A stretch of 64,000 nt of DNA. It comes from Hyperoplus lanceolatus. Taxonomy: Eukaryota > Chordata > Actinopteri > Uranoscopiformes > Ammodytidae. Below are positions 31,396 through 42,962 of this stretch, in pieces (position 1 is the stretch's first letter; every line of letters begins with the position of its first letter). Made by a program: the position numbers and the translations under genes. The stretch covers positions 25,047,001-25,111,000 of the forward strand of contig CM049403.1 in the NCBI GenBank assembly GCA_026929865.2, written 5' to 3'. The notes below the pieces were generated by a model that worked only from the letters and a program-made list of their open reading frames with translations, was not told the DNA's origin and did not search any database.

Positions 31396-34300
31396 TAGTT
31401 TGACATTATAGCAAAAGTGAAATCCCCCACCTCGCAGTCTCCTTGCTTGTTACTGGGTAGAAGTATAACAATGTATTGCATGTAGCCTATCAAGGCAAAA
31501 AGATAAAGGGGTTAACAGAATTACATCACTACCTTTGCATGTGATCAAGGTCCCAACAGTGTGCCAGGCTGCTTTTCACCCGTGTTTCACCTGTACTTCA
31601 CCTCTTTCCCTAATTACGTTAATTATACCCTTGTTGGCTTCAGTTATTTATATGTATTTTCTTTCTGGCAGGGTGTGAGCACCTCGGGTAAGAATCCAGG
31701 CAAACCCAAAATAGTAACATGTGGCTGCCAAGTGACTGCAGGATATGCTGCTTCATTTGATCATATTTCATCTATTAATCGCTGACACAGACATATAAGA
31801 GATTTACGCTCATCAAACCACACTTATGAAAACTCAGGGAGGGACTGCATGTTCAGCATTTATGTCTGTGTCTGTGTGTCCAACTGTTTTCTGTCTGTCA
31901 CATGTCATGTCACACATGCTGATGGGTGCATTGAGTACAGAAAGTTCTTGTGCTATGTATTAAAACACATGCATGGAAACTTTTTGTTTGTCACTGTTAA
32001 GTGTACAGGTGTGCCTCTGATTATATGGACTCAGTGCCCCCCTCCATTTATCTTCCACAACACACAGGTATGATTCGACAGAAGCGCATCAAAGCAGGTA
32101 GCAAACGTTTAGAGGACAGCATTGTTGGGTAATTACGGTAATTATTGTTTCGAAGAATAAACTAGATGGAATGTATGATTCTTACTCGTCTTGCACATGC
32201 TCAATCTCACACACTTTTACACCAGAGCAGACGCACAGCTGCAGACAAACATACACCCCCATACACAAACCCCTGTACGGGTTTCCACTGTGTTGAATGC
32301 AGGAATGAGTGGAATTGATGTGGAATGTCTGATTTGTAGGTTGGCTGTGAAGTAGACATATTGTTGTACCTACCTGTGTGCCTAAATGCAGCATGTCGAC
32401 TGTCAGAGACTAAATCTGCCGCAGGGAATCTTGGGAATCTCAGCCACGCAGCGCCTCTTGTTGCCGTTCCTCCATGCCTTGCTCACCCACAGCCCGCACT
32501 TTGTTTATACAAAGACATGGGGGCTGGACACCCTTCACTCACAGAGAAGAAATAAAACAAAGATGAGCTACAGGTAAGAAGTCATCCAGAGACATGCAGA
32601 CAAGGGTTAGCGTGTGAGCACAGACCGCCGCAGAGGTAGAGCTATTTTTGGAACAGTAAAGGACTCACCCGATGTATTTACATGACTGGAATTCCACTCT
32701 TGTCAACACTTAAAAGAGATTTCTCCTCCTGCTCAAAGGAGACACTTTAAATCGCAATAGGTGAGCTAAAACAACAAGGTGCCAATTTTAAGAGAGAGAG
32801 AGACACGTTAACAGGTTATACAAGCATGATGTGTCTCTCTAATCTCAGTGCAGAGCCAAGTTTACACCTCTGACCTCTAAGACCTTGGCAATTAAAGCAA
32901 TTTCCAAGCATTAAAGATACAATATTCCATTCTAGTCTAAAGTTAGAAGAAGATCCTGAACCTCTCAAACAAAGCAATGTTCTGAAATATGCCCTGATCC
33001 AGAAATCAGGAGAGAAATGGTAATGTGATACTTTATTGATTCCTGTGGGGGAAATTGTTTTTCCACTTATGATTTCAAATTGCGATGTGGAGGATAAACA
33101 CTGACAACAGGTGTGCTGCCTTTAACGCCAACTCGCCTGAGCACAGGTGTGTGTGTGTGTGTGTGTGTGTATGTAGCCGTCTTGGCAGAGTACTTGAAAT
33201 CAAATACAGCCTCAACACACTTCTGCAAAGAAAAAGTAAATGCACGCAGGAACCCCTACCAGCAGCCTAGCGAGGTACAATTCTATCTCAGTGCCTTGTC
33301 AGAGCGTTGTACAGTGGCGGTGATAATGATAGCATGCCTGCTGCTGCTTTCCTCAGCTCTGGTTTTAGGCTCACAGCAGTCAGCCTTCTGAGTTTCAACA
33401 CAAACATTTTAGTTTCAACTCTCCAGCTGCTGTAGCAATTTCATACAGTTAAAGAAAAAAGAAGCAGATTCCAACATCTAAATTTGCCAAAAGGATGTGT
33501 GAAGATGTTTGGTTTCTCCCATTACAACCACCAGAAAAGAGTTTCTGATATCAGACCTGGATCCAGACGTTACCACAGCCACAGGAGTTCACTTTTAATT
33601 TATAGAGGAATGACAACATTGCACATGTGTAGTTGTAAAAGTTAAACATGATTTACATTGAGTAGCAAAGTAGACACTGAAAAATCAAGGTTCATGTTCT
33701 CTCTCAACAGCTATCAAGCTATCTTGCTAAATTTCAATGCAGCTATGCTGGAGCACCTTTGTCCTTAAAAATGGGCTCACTAGCTGCTGCTGACCTAACT
33801 GAGGTCATATGTGCGTCAAATCACATTTTCCAAGATCAAGAATGAACTATAAGGTTTCATTACTTTACATGTTTTTCCCTTCAAAAGGGCTAAGATGGAT
33901 TGCTATAGGCATGTGTCCATCCATACATTACAAACAATATTAATACATTACCAGAGGGAAACATACTAACTGAACCCACGTCCTGGTCAGGATGTAGATT
34001 TACAGAAGCCCACAGTGAACTGGCTTATTCAGATAACATCACTCAATCACTCAATCACTCAATGACAATCAGCCCACATATCTGTTCAAGGGATAGACTC
34101 TGTTTGAAAAAAAGAGCCGTCATCAGGCCCTTCGTGAGCATGACTGGAAAAACAGACACCAACTTCTAGTACATGTAATTAACGTACTTACCCTCCGAAC
34201 TCTGCTGCTTTCACACACTCACGCAAAGAGCTTTGAGTATATAGGATATTTAATCATGCTTGTCATGTACGCCCAAGGTTATAATTAGGTGATCAAATTT

Positions 34301-35098
34301 AAACATGTAGACACACACAAACAGTTCAGGATGCCAACATAGATGTATATCTGCGCTGTCAGGAACAGACTGGTATAGGCAGCACTTAGTTTATAGTAAC
34401 CTTATCGTATCCAATGCTATCATTATGACATAGTATTCATACGGGGGTTGTGGTTTTGTTTGACTTAATTCAAAAACATGTATGACAGAATCACTATAAA
34501 GCACTGTGTAGGTGCACACATACATGAATGACAGTGTACAGAGCTTTACTCACAGGGACTTGTTCAAATAGCCCAGCAAAGTCCGAGCATGGGAGGAGTG
34601 GCGGAGAAGACAGTTTAATGATTATTACTGGCCCGAGGCCAAACTACTAACTCATGTTCACTCTCCGGCCTTTCTCTGCTGTTGTCATCTGGCTGAAAAG
34701 TGTTGACAGGAGAAGAGTTAGTGGAACAAACAGACCTGTGATTTCTTGGTGTCAGGGCATCAGTTTACTAGAGTTACAGTCCCTACAATACTGGTTTATA
34801 GCTTCAATAGCTTAACTAAATGTCTCCAGACAAATGTCATGTGGCATTGCTTTATGGATCATGTTTTAATTATTACTACAGGTTAAAAAAATACTTAATC
34901 ATTAGCATTTTTGCTTGATATTTGCATATTTGAGCAACAAAAGTAACTAATCTAAGTTATAACAGGGCCCGCCTAACAGAAGTGTCAAGTCTTATATATG
35001 CATGTTTGCCCATTTTTATTATTGAGAACAATCCTATTTAGATTTACTTGTGTGTAAGGTTTCCCACCAGACGCAAGCTGTGTTCTCACATTTTTCAC
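31396..35098. other. Gene-free intergenic DNA
   Basis: No coding region recognised. It contains a short TG run (33147-33170), three near-perfect ACTCAATC units (about 34034-34061), and the isolated phrase ACTTTATTGATTCC(T)GTGGGGGAAATTG (about 33031-33056). The last resembles the 3' end shared by several fish retroposons, so a small old fragment may lie there. Otherwise nothing is seen. Confidence 0.5.
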
Positions 35099-35614
35099 TT
35101 AAAGGGACTCTTACCAATCCTGCAATTGAGAATTACAGCACTATCATACCATCCCGGCTCCCTCCAATGCCCCCACACCCTCATTCCATGCTTGTATCAC
35201 TGGTTTCACTTCAGAGTTGTCAGCCAGAACACCACTTATGGCCAAAGGCGTCAGACTATAAGCATGAGACTAGGAGAGGAGGAGTAGGGTTTTATCCGCT
35301 CTTTATTTTCCTTCTTTCACAGGCACAGTCGCATATAGATCGCGGGAAAAGAACAAAAGTTTAAACTCCGCTCGTGAGGAGACGTTACAACAGCTGTTGC
35401 GACCCGTGAATCGCAGCCGTTAATAACATGCAAACTATATTATAACAGCGATCGGGACTGCATGTACATACTCACACACGGGTGATTCACATTTACTCAG
35501 ATAAACTCAGATAAACACGTTTCCATGTGGAATGATCGCTTTCTGCGGCAACGCTCACACATCTGACCGAGGGAGAAGAGAAAGGAAACTTACTAAACAG
35601 GCTCTCTGTCCGAC

Positions 35615-35622
35615 TGACGTCA
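35615..35622. promoter_or_regulatory. CRE-type octamer inside the TTAA element
   Basis: A perfect TGACGTCA, the palindromic CREB/ATF recognition octamer, lies within a transposon. Whether it is used is unknown; an 8-base motif can occur by chance. Confidence 0.35.
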
Positions 35623-35821
35623 CGGCCCTAACTGACTGCTATCTACACTGAACAAAACACATTTTAACACACTGTAAGAAATAACAACGCTGTAACTTAT
35701 GAACGTTGGGGCCTTTTCTACAATGGTCGCTACTCGCTACTGTCTGCCGTGGAATCAAAACAAACCCTCTAGTTGAGAATGCGCAATACAGAAGCAGACC
35801 GCAAACAGACAGGTCTGTCGG

Positions 35822-35856
35822 CCAATCAAATCGTTCGGTCCGAACGATTTGATTGG
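35822..35856. repeat. 35-nt near-perfect palindrome
   Basis: The 17-base arm CCAATCAAATCGTTCGG is followed by a single T and then its exact reverse complement. Both arms begin with a CCAAT/ATTGG box. It lies inside the TTAA-flanked element and may be its subterminal structural feature. Confidence 0.9.
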
Positions 35857-36022
35857 TTGAATTTTATATATATTTTTCATAATATTATGAGATTGACATC
35901 ATTGTTTGTTTTTACTCCTGGTGGGTCTGTCTTATATTTTAGAGTGTAATTATCTTATTAATACCATTTTAACCTAATCCAAAAAAAGTGTAAAAATTCA
36001 ACAAAGGTAAGAGTCGCTTTAA

Positions 36023-37241
36023 TGAAGTTATTTTATTTATTTTCTTGCAGTTCATTTTGATAGGTTTTTGTTATGTTTGTTTTGAGGAATTCTGTTCAGG
36101 ACCACATCTCCTGGCTCTCCTGAAACATTTGGACTGAGGTAAACTAATGTAGGCCTACATGGTATGACCCGGCTGTACCTGTTTATGCAATAATAAAGGT
36201 CACAGTTTCACAGTTACATGAAAAGTTTGGATCATGTGAACTCTACCAGGGGTTCATTTGTTTGTTTGTTTTTTATTTTATTAAACAAATCAGTTAAAAA
36301 TAACTAAATCCAAAACACAGTCCAACTTTTAGAAAAGGGAATATACTTACAGCAACTTAAGCAATGCAGTATTGTTGTTACGTTTTGATGGACAGAGAGT
36401 CCCTCATTCTAAATTATTTTTTGCATCACCGGTTTAAACGCAGTTTGAATCATCTTCCAGCCAGGCGGTGTGTCTTTCTTTGCATGCAGGTGCCATGGTC
36501 CTGTGAACTTTACATGACCTGTCAGCCTTTCTTTTATTGCTTCAAATCTGTTGCTTAACCTGAGAGCTTACATATCATTCATTGTGCATTGGGTGGAACT
36601 CATACAACCCCATCTCTTTTATTTGAGCTTTGCTGTAGGCGTTACTTCCCCGTTCCACCCGAGCGCCGGTAAAGGGAGTAACAGGTTGCAGTTGAGACAG
36701 CCCTGTCTTTTTTCCCGTTTATTTAGTCTCTTTCTTAAATCCAAGAGTGTTTTTCTGATTAATGCAAGTCATTTTTTAGCTCCTCAGCACTCCCCGAAAG
36801 CGTTGCACTTGTGCAAAAAACGCATTCTCCCCCAAAAAACTACTTGAAATATAATTGGCTCTGTCACTTCCGAGAACTGAAGAAGGAAGCAAATTAAAGT
36901 AGAAACAAATGCATTTCAAATAATGTGGACTTTTTCAAAAATTTTACCTTTCACTGAATGGGAAATCCAGACAGAAAATGAAAAGGTTTTTAACTGTTTT
37001 TGCTGATTAAAAATCCAAAGGAAAAAGTTTATTTATTAAGTGCAACATATGGTTATTTAAAAAGAACCCGTTTAGACGGACCCATATGTACCGTAGACGC
37101 TATTGTGTCTCGCATCACCTTTATCACAACCGACTCCAGTTTCATTTAACACTAATTATTTTTGGTACCTGCCCTCTCTCGCCTCAGCCCCTCCCTCACT
37201 GTGTTTTGTTTCTCCCCTGGCGTGGCACGGTAGCGTCCAAT
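36023..37241. other. Upstream flank of foxq1
   Basis: AT-rich sequence with no gene in its first kilobase. It then shifts into the CT-rich proximal region of foxq1 from about 37160. No transposon with clear ends is seen here. Confidence 0.5.
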
Positions 37242-37249
37242 TGTAAACA
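37242..37249 (+). promoter_or_regulatory. Forkhead binding site upstream of foxq1
   Basis: TGTAAACA is an exact match to the canonical forkhead recognition sequence (RYAAACA type). It lies about 90 bases upstream of the TATA-like box of foxq1, a position compatible with auto- or cross-regulation by forkhead factors. Use is inferred from the motif only. Confidence 0.45.
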
Positions 37250-37330
37250 CACATATTATTTCACTCAATCGCTTCAATGGATTGGGGCTGGAAACCCCGC
37301 CTGTGGGCCGTCCCTTGCCTGCCGAGCCAT

Positions 37331-37337
37331 TATATTA
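37331..37337 (+). promoter_or_regulatory. TATA-like box of foxq1
   Basis: The sequence CATTATATTATAGCAAG contains TATATTA about 220 bases before the start codon, after a CT-rich proximal promoter. Transcription would start near 37360-37370, giving a 5' untranslated region of about 190 bases with no intron needed. Confidence 0.5.
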
Positions 37338-37554
37338 TAGCAAGACAAGCGTGTCTCCGGAGACATATCTGAGTTCAGCTGCTCTAGACTGAGGCTCAGG
37401 GTGCCTCCAGCGCTTCAGACGAGCCTTTACAACACAAACACGTACACACTGAGACCTCTCGCTGTCAGGACCGCTGCACCTGCTCTGATCAACAGAGACA
37501 AGACTTAAGGAGACAATTAAAGACAGAAGATCACCCTTTTTTTCTATTGGAAAA

Positions 37555-38463
37555 ATGAAACTTGAAGTTTTCTCCGCGCACCACTTCGCACATCAGAAGC
37601 AGCTGGAGTTGTGCATGGACGCAGAGGGGGGAGTCCCGTCTCCTCTATCCGGGGACGAGCTGGGGTCGGACGGGGACTGCGTGGCCAACAGCCCGGCACC
37701 TGTCATCCAGAGTGGCGAGGGCGGCAAGGGGAAGCCCTACACCCGCAGACCCAAACCTCCTTACTCCTACATCGCCCTCATCGCCATGGCCATCCGGGAG
37801 TCCGGCAGCGGCCGCCTCACTCTGGCCGAGATCAACGACTTCCTGATGAAGAAGTTCCCGTTCTTCCGCGGCAGCTACACCGGCTGGAGGAACTCGGTGC
37901 GCCACAACCTGTCACTCAACGACTGCTTCCTGAAAGTGCTGCGGGACCCGTCCAGGCCCTGGGGCAAGGACAACTATTGGATGCTCAACCCGCAGAGCGA
38001 GTACACCTTCGCCGACGGGGTGTTCCGCCGCAGGAGGAAGCGCATCGCCAAGAGGTCCAGCAATAAGGAGCACGAGAGCCCGGACATGCTGAGTGAGGAC
38101 ACCCGCCTCCCATCAGCCCCGGAGGAGAGGGTGGGGGCCAAGTTCTCCAGCTCCTTTGCCATCGACAGCATCCTCAGCACACCCTTCATACGGAGGGAGG
38201 ACAGCCACCACGGTGACGCAGACACCCACGCCCCCCGGTTTTACTGGTCCCCAGGGGCCCACATACTCCCTTACACTATGAGCTATCCAGCACAGAGCAT
38301 GTACCTTTCAGAGGGGGCGTACAGCAGCACAGAGCCCGGCAGAGATGCACTCACATACCGCCGGCAGACAGCACCGGGCATTGTGGCGCCTGAGGTCGCT
38401 GTCCACGCGCTCAAGATGCCCAGCAAGGCGCGAGGGTTCCACATAGACGCTTTGCTCTCGTAA
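37555..38463 (+). CDS. foxq1: Forkhead box transcription factor FoxQ1 (intronless)
   Basis: The gene encodes a 302-residue nuclear DNA-binding protein in a single exon, as is usual for FOXQ1. The forkhead (winged-helix) domain spans about residues 66-160. It opens with [16 protein letters not shown] and has recognition helix [12 protein letters not shown] at 111-122, followed by a basic stretch [10 protein letters not shown] that probably serves in nuclear import. The N-terminus has the acidic DGDCVANSP block seen in the FoxQ1 family. [11 protein letters not shown] (201-211) resembles an eh1 motif (FxIxxIL) that recruits Groucho/TLE co-repressors, and the C-terminus ends GFHIDALLS. Mammalian FOXQ1 is about 400 residues, so this form is shorter, mainly through missing Gly/Ala-rich linkers. 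The start at 37555 is the first in-frame ATG after the TATA-like box and gives the family N-terminus. foxf2 lies 6.4 kb downstream in the same orientation, as in the vertebrate FOXQ1-FOXF2-FOXC1 cluster. The foxq1a/b paralogue cannot be decided here. Confidence 0.96.
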   Translation: MKLEVFSAHHFAHQKQLELCMDAEGGVPSPLSGDELGSDGDCVANSPAPVIQSGEGGKGKPYTRRPKPPYSYIALIAMAIRESGSGRLTLAEINDFLMKKFPFFRGSYTGWRNSVRHNLSLNDCFLKVLRDPSRPWGKDNYWMLNPQSEYTFADGVFRRRRKRIAKRSSNKEHESPDMLSEDTRLPSAPEERVGAKFSSSFAIDSILSTPFIRREDSHHGDADTHAPRFYWSPGAHILPYTMSYPAQSMYLSEGAYSSTEPGRDALTYRRQTAPGIVAPEVAVHALKMPSKARGFHIDALLS

Positions 38464-38699
38464 AAAGCACGTGGACTGCTGTCAGTCAGACTAGAAGGCG
38501 ATGTTTTGACTCATGATGTGCACTTTGGTGGGCGCTCTTAGCTTTCAGTGCTTAAGCTGTTAAACTGTGTGGGACTGTGTCTGTCTCATCATGACTACTG
38601 TAAGTCATCTTGCAGGAGAAAAAAACGAAAACAAATATGGCCTGTTGTCGATATAGATCTGTGTGGTATAGCAGACAGTTGCTGTCATCGCACGACATT

Positions 38700-38774
<75 letters not shown>

Positions 38775-39080
38775 TGTTTAGAGAACGTGTTTGTATCCAT
38801 GGTTCATTGGTCATTTTTACTGGATGACGGCAACCAAGTGCCACGTTGAAACACAAAACGATACATCTATTTATATGTTCCTGTTTTGTATGACCTGCTG
38901 TGTAGAATATTGTTGTATAATATAAATGTATATATAAAATAAATATTGACTGAGCTGCGATGAGAATCACTTGGCTGCACTAGAAACGCATGGAAATGCT
39001 CGATGTTTGTTTATTTGTTTTTTCTTGAGATAGATTCATGCATGCTTGGTATTTTTATGAATAAAAATCGTGAAACAATG
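38464..39080 (+). other. foxq1: foxq1 3' untranslated region with poly(A) signals
   Basis: After the stop codon, a (TG)n tract (38702-38774) is followed by AATAAA hexamers at 38938-38943 and 39060-39065. Either could direct cleavage and polyadenylation. The exact 3' end needs transcript data. Confidence 0.6.
38702..38774. repeat. (TG)n microsatellite in the foxq1 3' region
   Basis: About 73 bases of uninterrupted TG dinucleotides lying between the foxq1 stop codon and its first poly(A) signal. Confidence 0.97.
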
Positions 39081-39582
39081 GGACCCTTGTGTTCAATGTG
39101 TTATTCGTAGAGACTTGAAAACATTTCTGTTAGATCAAAAGCAGGTGAAGAGATCAGTGATGGGCGGGAGATCTGGCCTTTCACCTGTTCAACAGGAAAC
39201 ACACGTGAGGTAGATTTTACTGTTAAGGCAAAACTAGGAGGGGATTGCTGTGGGTTCATCTAAGTATCTAAAAACATTAAAGCATACATGAAGGTCATAA
39301 AGGTTCATAATATTGGTAGTTGCACTTAGCATACTCATACAATTTAGCACGGAATTTCATGATGACAATATATAAATATTGGTCAGTACCTTAAAAATAT
39401 GGCAGAAAGAAATTCAGTCATTTGACATATTTCAAAGCCACAATAAAAAAATAAAATTACTGTTATTATCATTATCATTATTGGTATTAAGCTACATTAC
39501 GCAAATACCACACATGCTCAGTCCTCCTGTCTCATGTCTGCTTTCTTTTTATGTTTGTCTTGTATTTGATTCATTTTAGCTG

Positions 39583-39663
39583 CTGCCATTTTGGCCAGGC
39601 CTTGCTCGAAAAAGAGGTCATTTGACCTCAAGCAATTTGCCTGGTTAAATAAAGGTTAGAAGA
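39583..39663 (+). mobile_element. L2-type LINE 3' tail fragment
   Basis: The stretch has the order TTTTGGCCAGGCCTTGCTCG, AAAAGAGGTCATTTGACCTC and CCTGGTTAAATAAAGGTTAG. This is the typical 3' end of fish L2-clade (Maui-like) LINEs and of SINEs that borrow that tail. Only about 80 bases of the element are recognisable, so it is a 5'-truncated or old copy. Confidence 0.6.
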
Positions 39664-40281
39664 AGAAAAATATTGTGTTTTGATGCAAAAATGCAAATGC
39701 AAATTTTCGTGCCCCCCCTAAATTTAAATACTATTGAGAACTTGCTAATATTTATTTATTTATCTGTACAAAACCACTGTATGAGTTTCTGGCACGAGCA
39801 TTCTGCATACAATCACCTTATTATCAAATTAGATAACAAAAATTAGCTGAGATAACTTCTGCAGCAAAACAATTCAAAGTTCAGTTTATTAGCTCAATTT
39901 GTGACATTTAAACAAGACTGCTCAGTCTGTGTGAATCTCAGGACAGAGAAACAAGAGCAAATGATTCACTGAGGTTTGCATTTCATTCAAAACATTTTTA
40001 AACTGTAAACATAGTTAAGGTGGTGTTTTGTTTATTATTATAGGCCAATAGACCTTCTGTGATGCGATAACCAATAATTCATTAACGTTATTATTAGTGT
40101 ACTTGCTTGATTTCTTTTTAAATAGCCTACAGAGACACTTGGAGACACATGTGGACATTTATTTACTGCAAATCGCGGCCTTTCGCACGAATATGACTAT
40201 ACACAAGCACACATAGCGCTTGCTAGCACTTAATTATTTATTTATTTATTTATTTTGTCAGTTGGAAATCAAGGCAGCCGC

Positions 40282-40307
40282 CGCGCCCCTGACAACTCAG
40301 GGGCGCG
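40282..40307. repeat. GC-rich hairpin
   Basis: CGCGCCCCTGA and its exact reverse complement TCAGGGGCGCG flank the loop CAAC. It sits beside CCATTTGAGAAGCACTGCACTAGA, wording common near the ends of fish non-autonomous hAT-like elements, so it may mark an unrecognised repeat of about 39.7-40.3 kb. No target duplication was found. Confidence 0.55.
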
Positions 40308-42843
40308 TCCCACCATTTGAGAAGCACTGCACTAGACCATGCAGGGATAGAGATGCCGTGTGAAATATGTCTCAGTAAAGAAAACAGTCCAAATAAATTC
40401 ATCAGTGAGCGTTGACTCTTTACGTCAGCCAGATATATAGGCTAGTGGATGTACGTGCACCCACAATAGTATCTGCAAAAACATGTGCGTGCACAAATCT
40501 GGAGTATTAACTGCGAGTCCCGAGGAGGCTGCAGTTGCTCTCCGCGGTCCTGAAACAGACCCCAGACTCATCTGTCGTTGGTCAAGTGACGAGAGACAAT
40601 GTCCATGTAAAATCAAGAAATTCTTAATTCTTAAAATATTATTCCTCTCAATTCAACATACTGTACACTGTCCGAAGCCCTGTTGCCTTGAAGGTAAAAT
40701 AATATTGTCCTAATTATACCCGTTGATTTTGGTATCAAATGTTCTCGAGTTTGTTTATTTGTTTAGTAGCTTATGAAGCGTTTTGTATAAAACAAAATAT
40801 TTCAGTCTGACTTTGTTCCAACATCTACATTGTTAGCCTAAGCCTTGTACAATTATACGCTTATTTTACAATACGCAACCACAAAATAATAATAATAATA
40901 ATAATAAGAAGAAGAAATAAGATATGAATATATGTCTTTGAAAAAAAGTATGCTCTCCAGTATACTGATATCCCTGCTTTACAACGGGATTTCTTGGAAA
41001 AGTGAAGCGAGTGTGACGCTTTTTTGTTGTTGATATTATTATTGTTATTCACAAAAACAGAGGCTCTGTACGTCAAAGTTATTGAATGATAGAGTTTAAG
41101 CAAAACATGTTTTAACCTGATGTTGGAGCTTTTGACAAATTCTTCTGGTGCAAAGTGGATAAATTAAAATAGAACATTTCATAACCCAAAAAGCCATAAC
41201 AGAAGATTGTTTTTAATAGCTGGCTATACACACTCAGGCCTGTTTTGTACATCTCACATGTCCCTACTGATCGTTATGCATATAGCTACTGTACATGCTT
41301 TGGCTGTAAACCAGGAGCAGACAAAACTGGGCTCTGTTCTCAGAGAAGAACGGCAGGTGACAGGTGAGACTCGACTGTTTACAGGGACGATGCTGCAACC
41401 TGCAGGTGAAACGCCTGAACAGCATACCTGTCTGCTGGACTCTCACGTGCCTCCAGTCCCCTCTATTGTCAACATCCTCGTTGTCATGGCGCGCAGCATG
41501 CTTCATATTTGTAACCAGCCTTTTCTCTGCTATTTAACTGGTTGTTTCGACCCGGTCCACATCACACTGGCCTGTTCCAGAGCTGACTGTCCGTATACGA
41601 ATAAGGCCCCCAGTGTTATCAAACCAAACTCTATAGGGCATGCACAATGTTAGGAAGTCCAAACAGTCTGTCAATCCGGCTAAACTGAACCGCGCCTGAC
41701 CTCCCAGAGTCCCGGAGAGGCAGCTCCAAAACTCCCGGCACCGCCACAGGAAGCACGGGTGGAGCGGCCGGGAGAAAACCCAAACAGCCCGAAGAATATT
41801 AGATTACCGTTAAAAGGAACTGAAATGCGTATTTGTTATCGTTTTATTTAATGAATTGAGTTCATTAGAGGCCTTTATAGAGACAATATAGCAAAACAAA
41901 CAGACTGAAAAACAGCTTATTTTTATCAGGTCACTCAACACCTACATTATACATTCAACTGTCGTCTGTATTAGAGTAGCCTATATGCAATACTCAATTT
42001 CGTACAGTGCAATACCTCAATTCATTTTGGGAAATATATACCTTCTGCCTTTACCCTTCTTATTTTATTTATATTATGACATCACCTTTCCTTCTTTTGT
42101 CTTACCTTTATTTCTTGTAACGTCTGCTTTAAAAAAAACTGTTTTAACTTGTTGTTTAATGCACCTTAGGTAGCGGCAATCCCAAATTATTCGATGTATA
42201 ATTACAATAAAGACCATTTTATAAATTAAAAAAAGTAATAAAAAAGTCATAATTATTTTAAAAAAAAAACAGTGTTTGTGTTTTATTTGGGGTAAAAAAA
42301 AATACTTGTTTGTAAATAATTGTTGATGGTTGTTTTTAATGTGAAATATTGGATCCTTATGGTTTTGTTTATTAAATATAGTTTATTAAAATATAACAAA
42401 ATGGTATGCAGCGATCATTTTTATTTTAAACTGGCCTGTAATACATTATCTGATGTCAACACAAACATTTTCTCAAAATCCTATCTACCTAATATTTTAT
42501 GGGGGATAAACAATATATTTCAGCCTAAACATGAAAATAAACAGAGGGCCTTATTGTGTCGGCAATAGGCTCATATGGGCTTCCAGCCGTGGCTGTGTTC
42601 CAAAGACAAAGTCCTCTATCAAAAACACCTCTGAATAGGGTTCGTGGTGGACGCTGATCACTTGATATTTCCAAAAGGCTAAATTAGGAGCTCAATCGCG
42701 GTGCGTAAAAGCAGCCGGAGCGTCTTCAAAGCGCTCGCAGAACAAAGATTCCCTCTGCAAAGCCGAGGCATCCTGATCTCGACGGGGGTCATAAGTTTTG
42801 ATGTCGCAGGAAATTTCTGGGGCCGTTAAGATCCTCCAAACTG

Positions 42844-42962
<119 letters not shown>

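Larger units (their letters stand above)
35103..36018. mobile_element. TTAA-flanked DNA transposon, non-autonomous
   Basis: The ends AGGGACTCTTACC (35103-35115) and GGTAAGAGTCGCT (36006-36018) are inverted repeats with one mismatch. Each is bordered by TTAA (35099-35102 and 36019-36022), which fits a TTAA target duplication as in Kolobok-like or piggyBac-like elements. The 916-bp body holds no transposase frame. It encloses a long palindrome (35822-35856) and a consensus CRE octamer TGACGTCA (35615-35622). The element sits about 1.5 kb upstream of foxq1. Confidence 0.72.

Noticed and set aside
37611-38066. 151-residue frame overlapping foxq1
   Set aside because: Shadow frame of the GC-rich forkhead coding region.
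41207-41653. 148-residue open frame between foxq1 and foxf2
   Set aside because: No recognisable domain and no biased codon pattern; such lengths occur by chance in a region of moderate GC.
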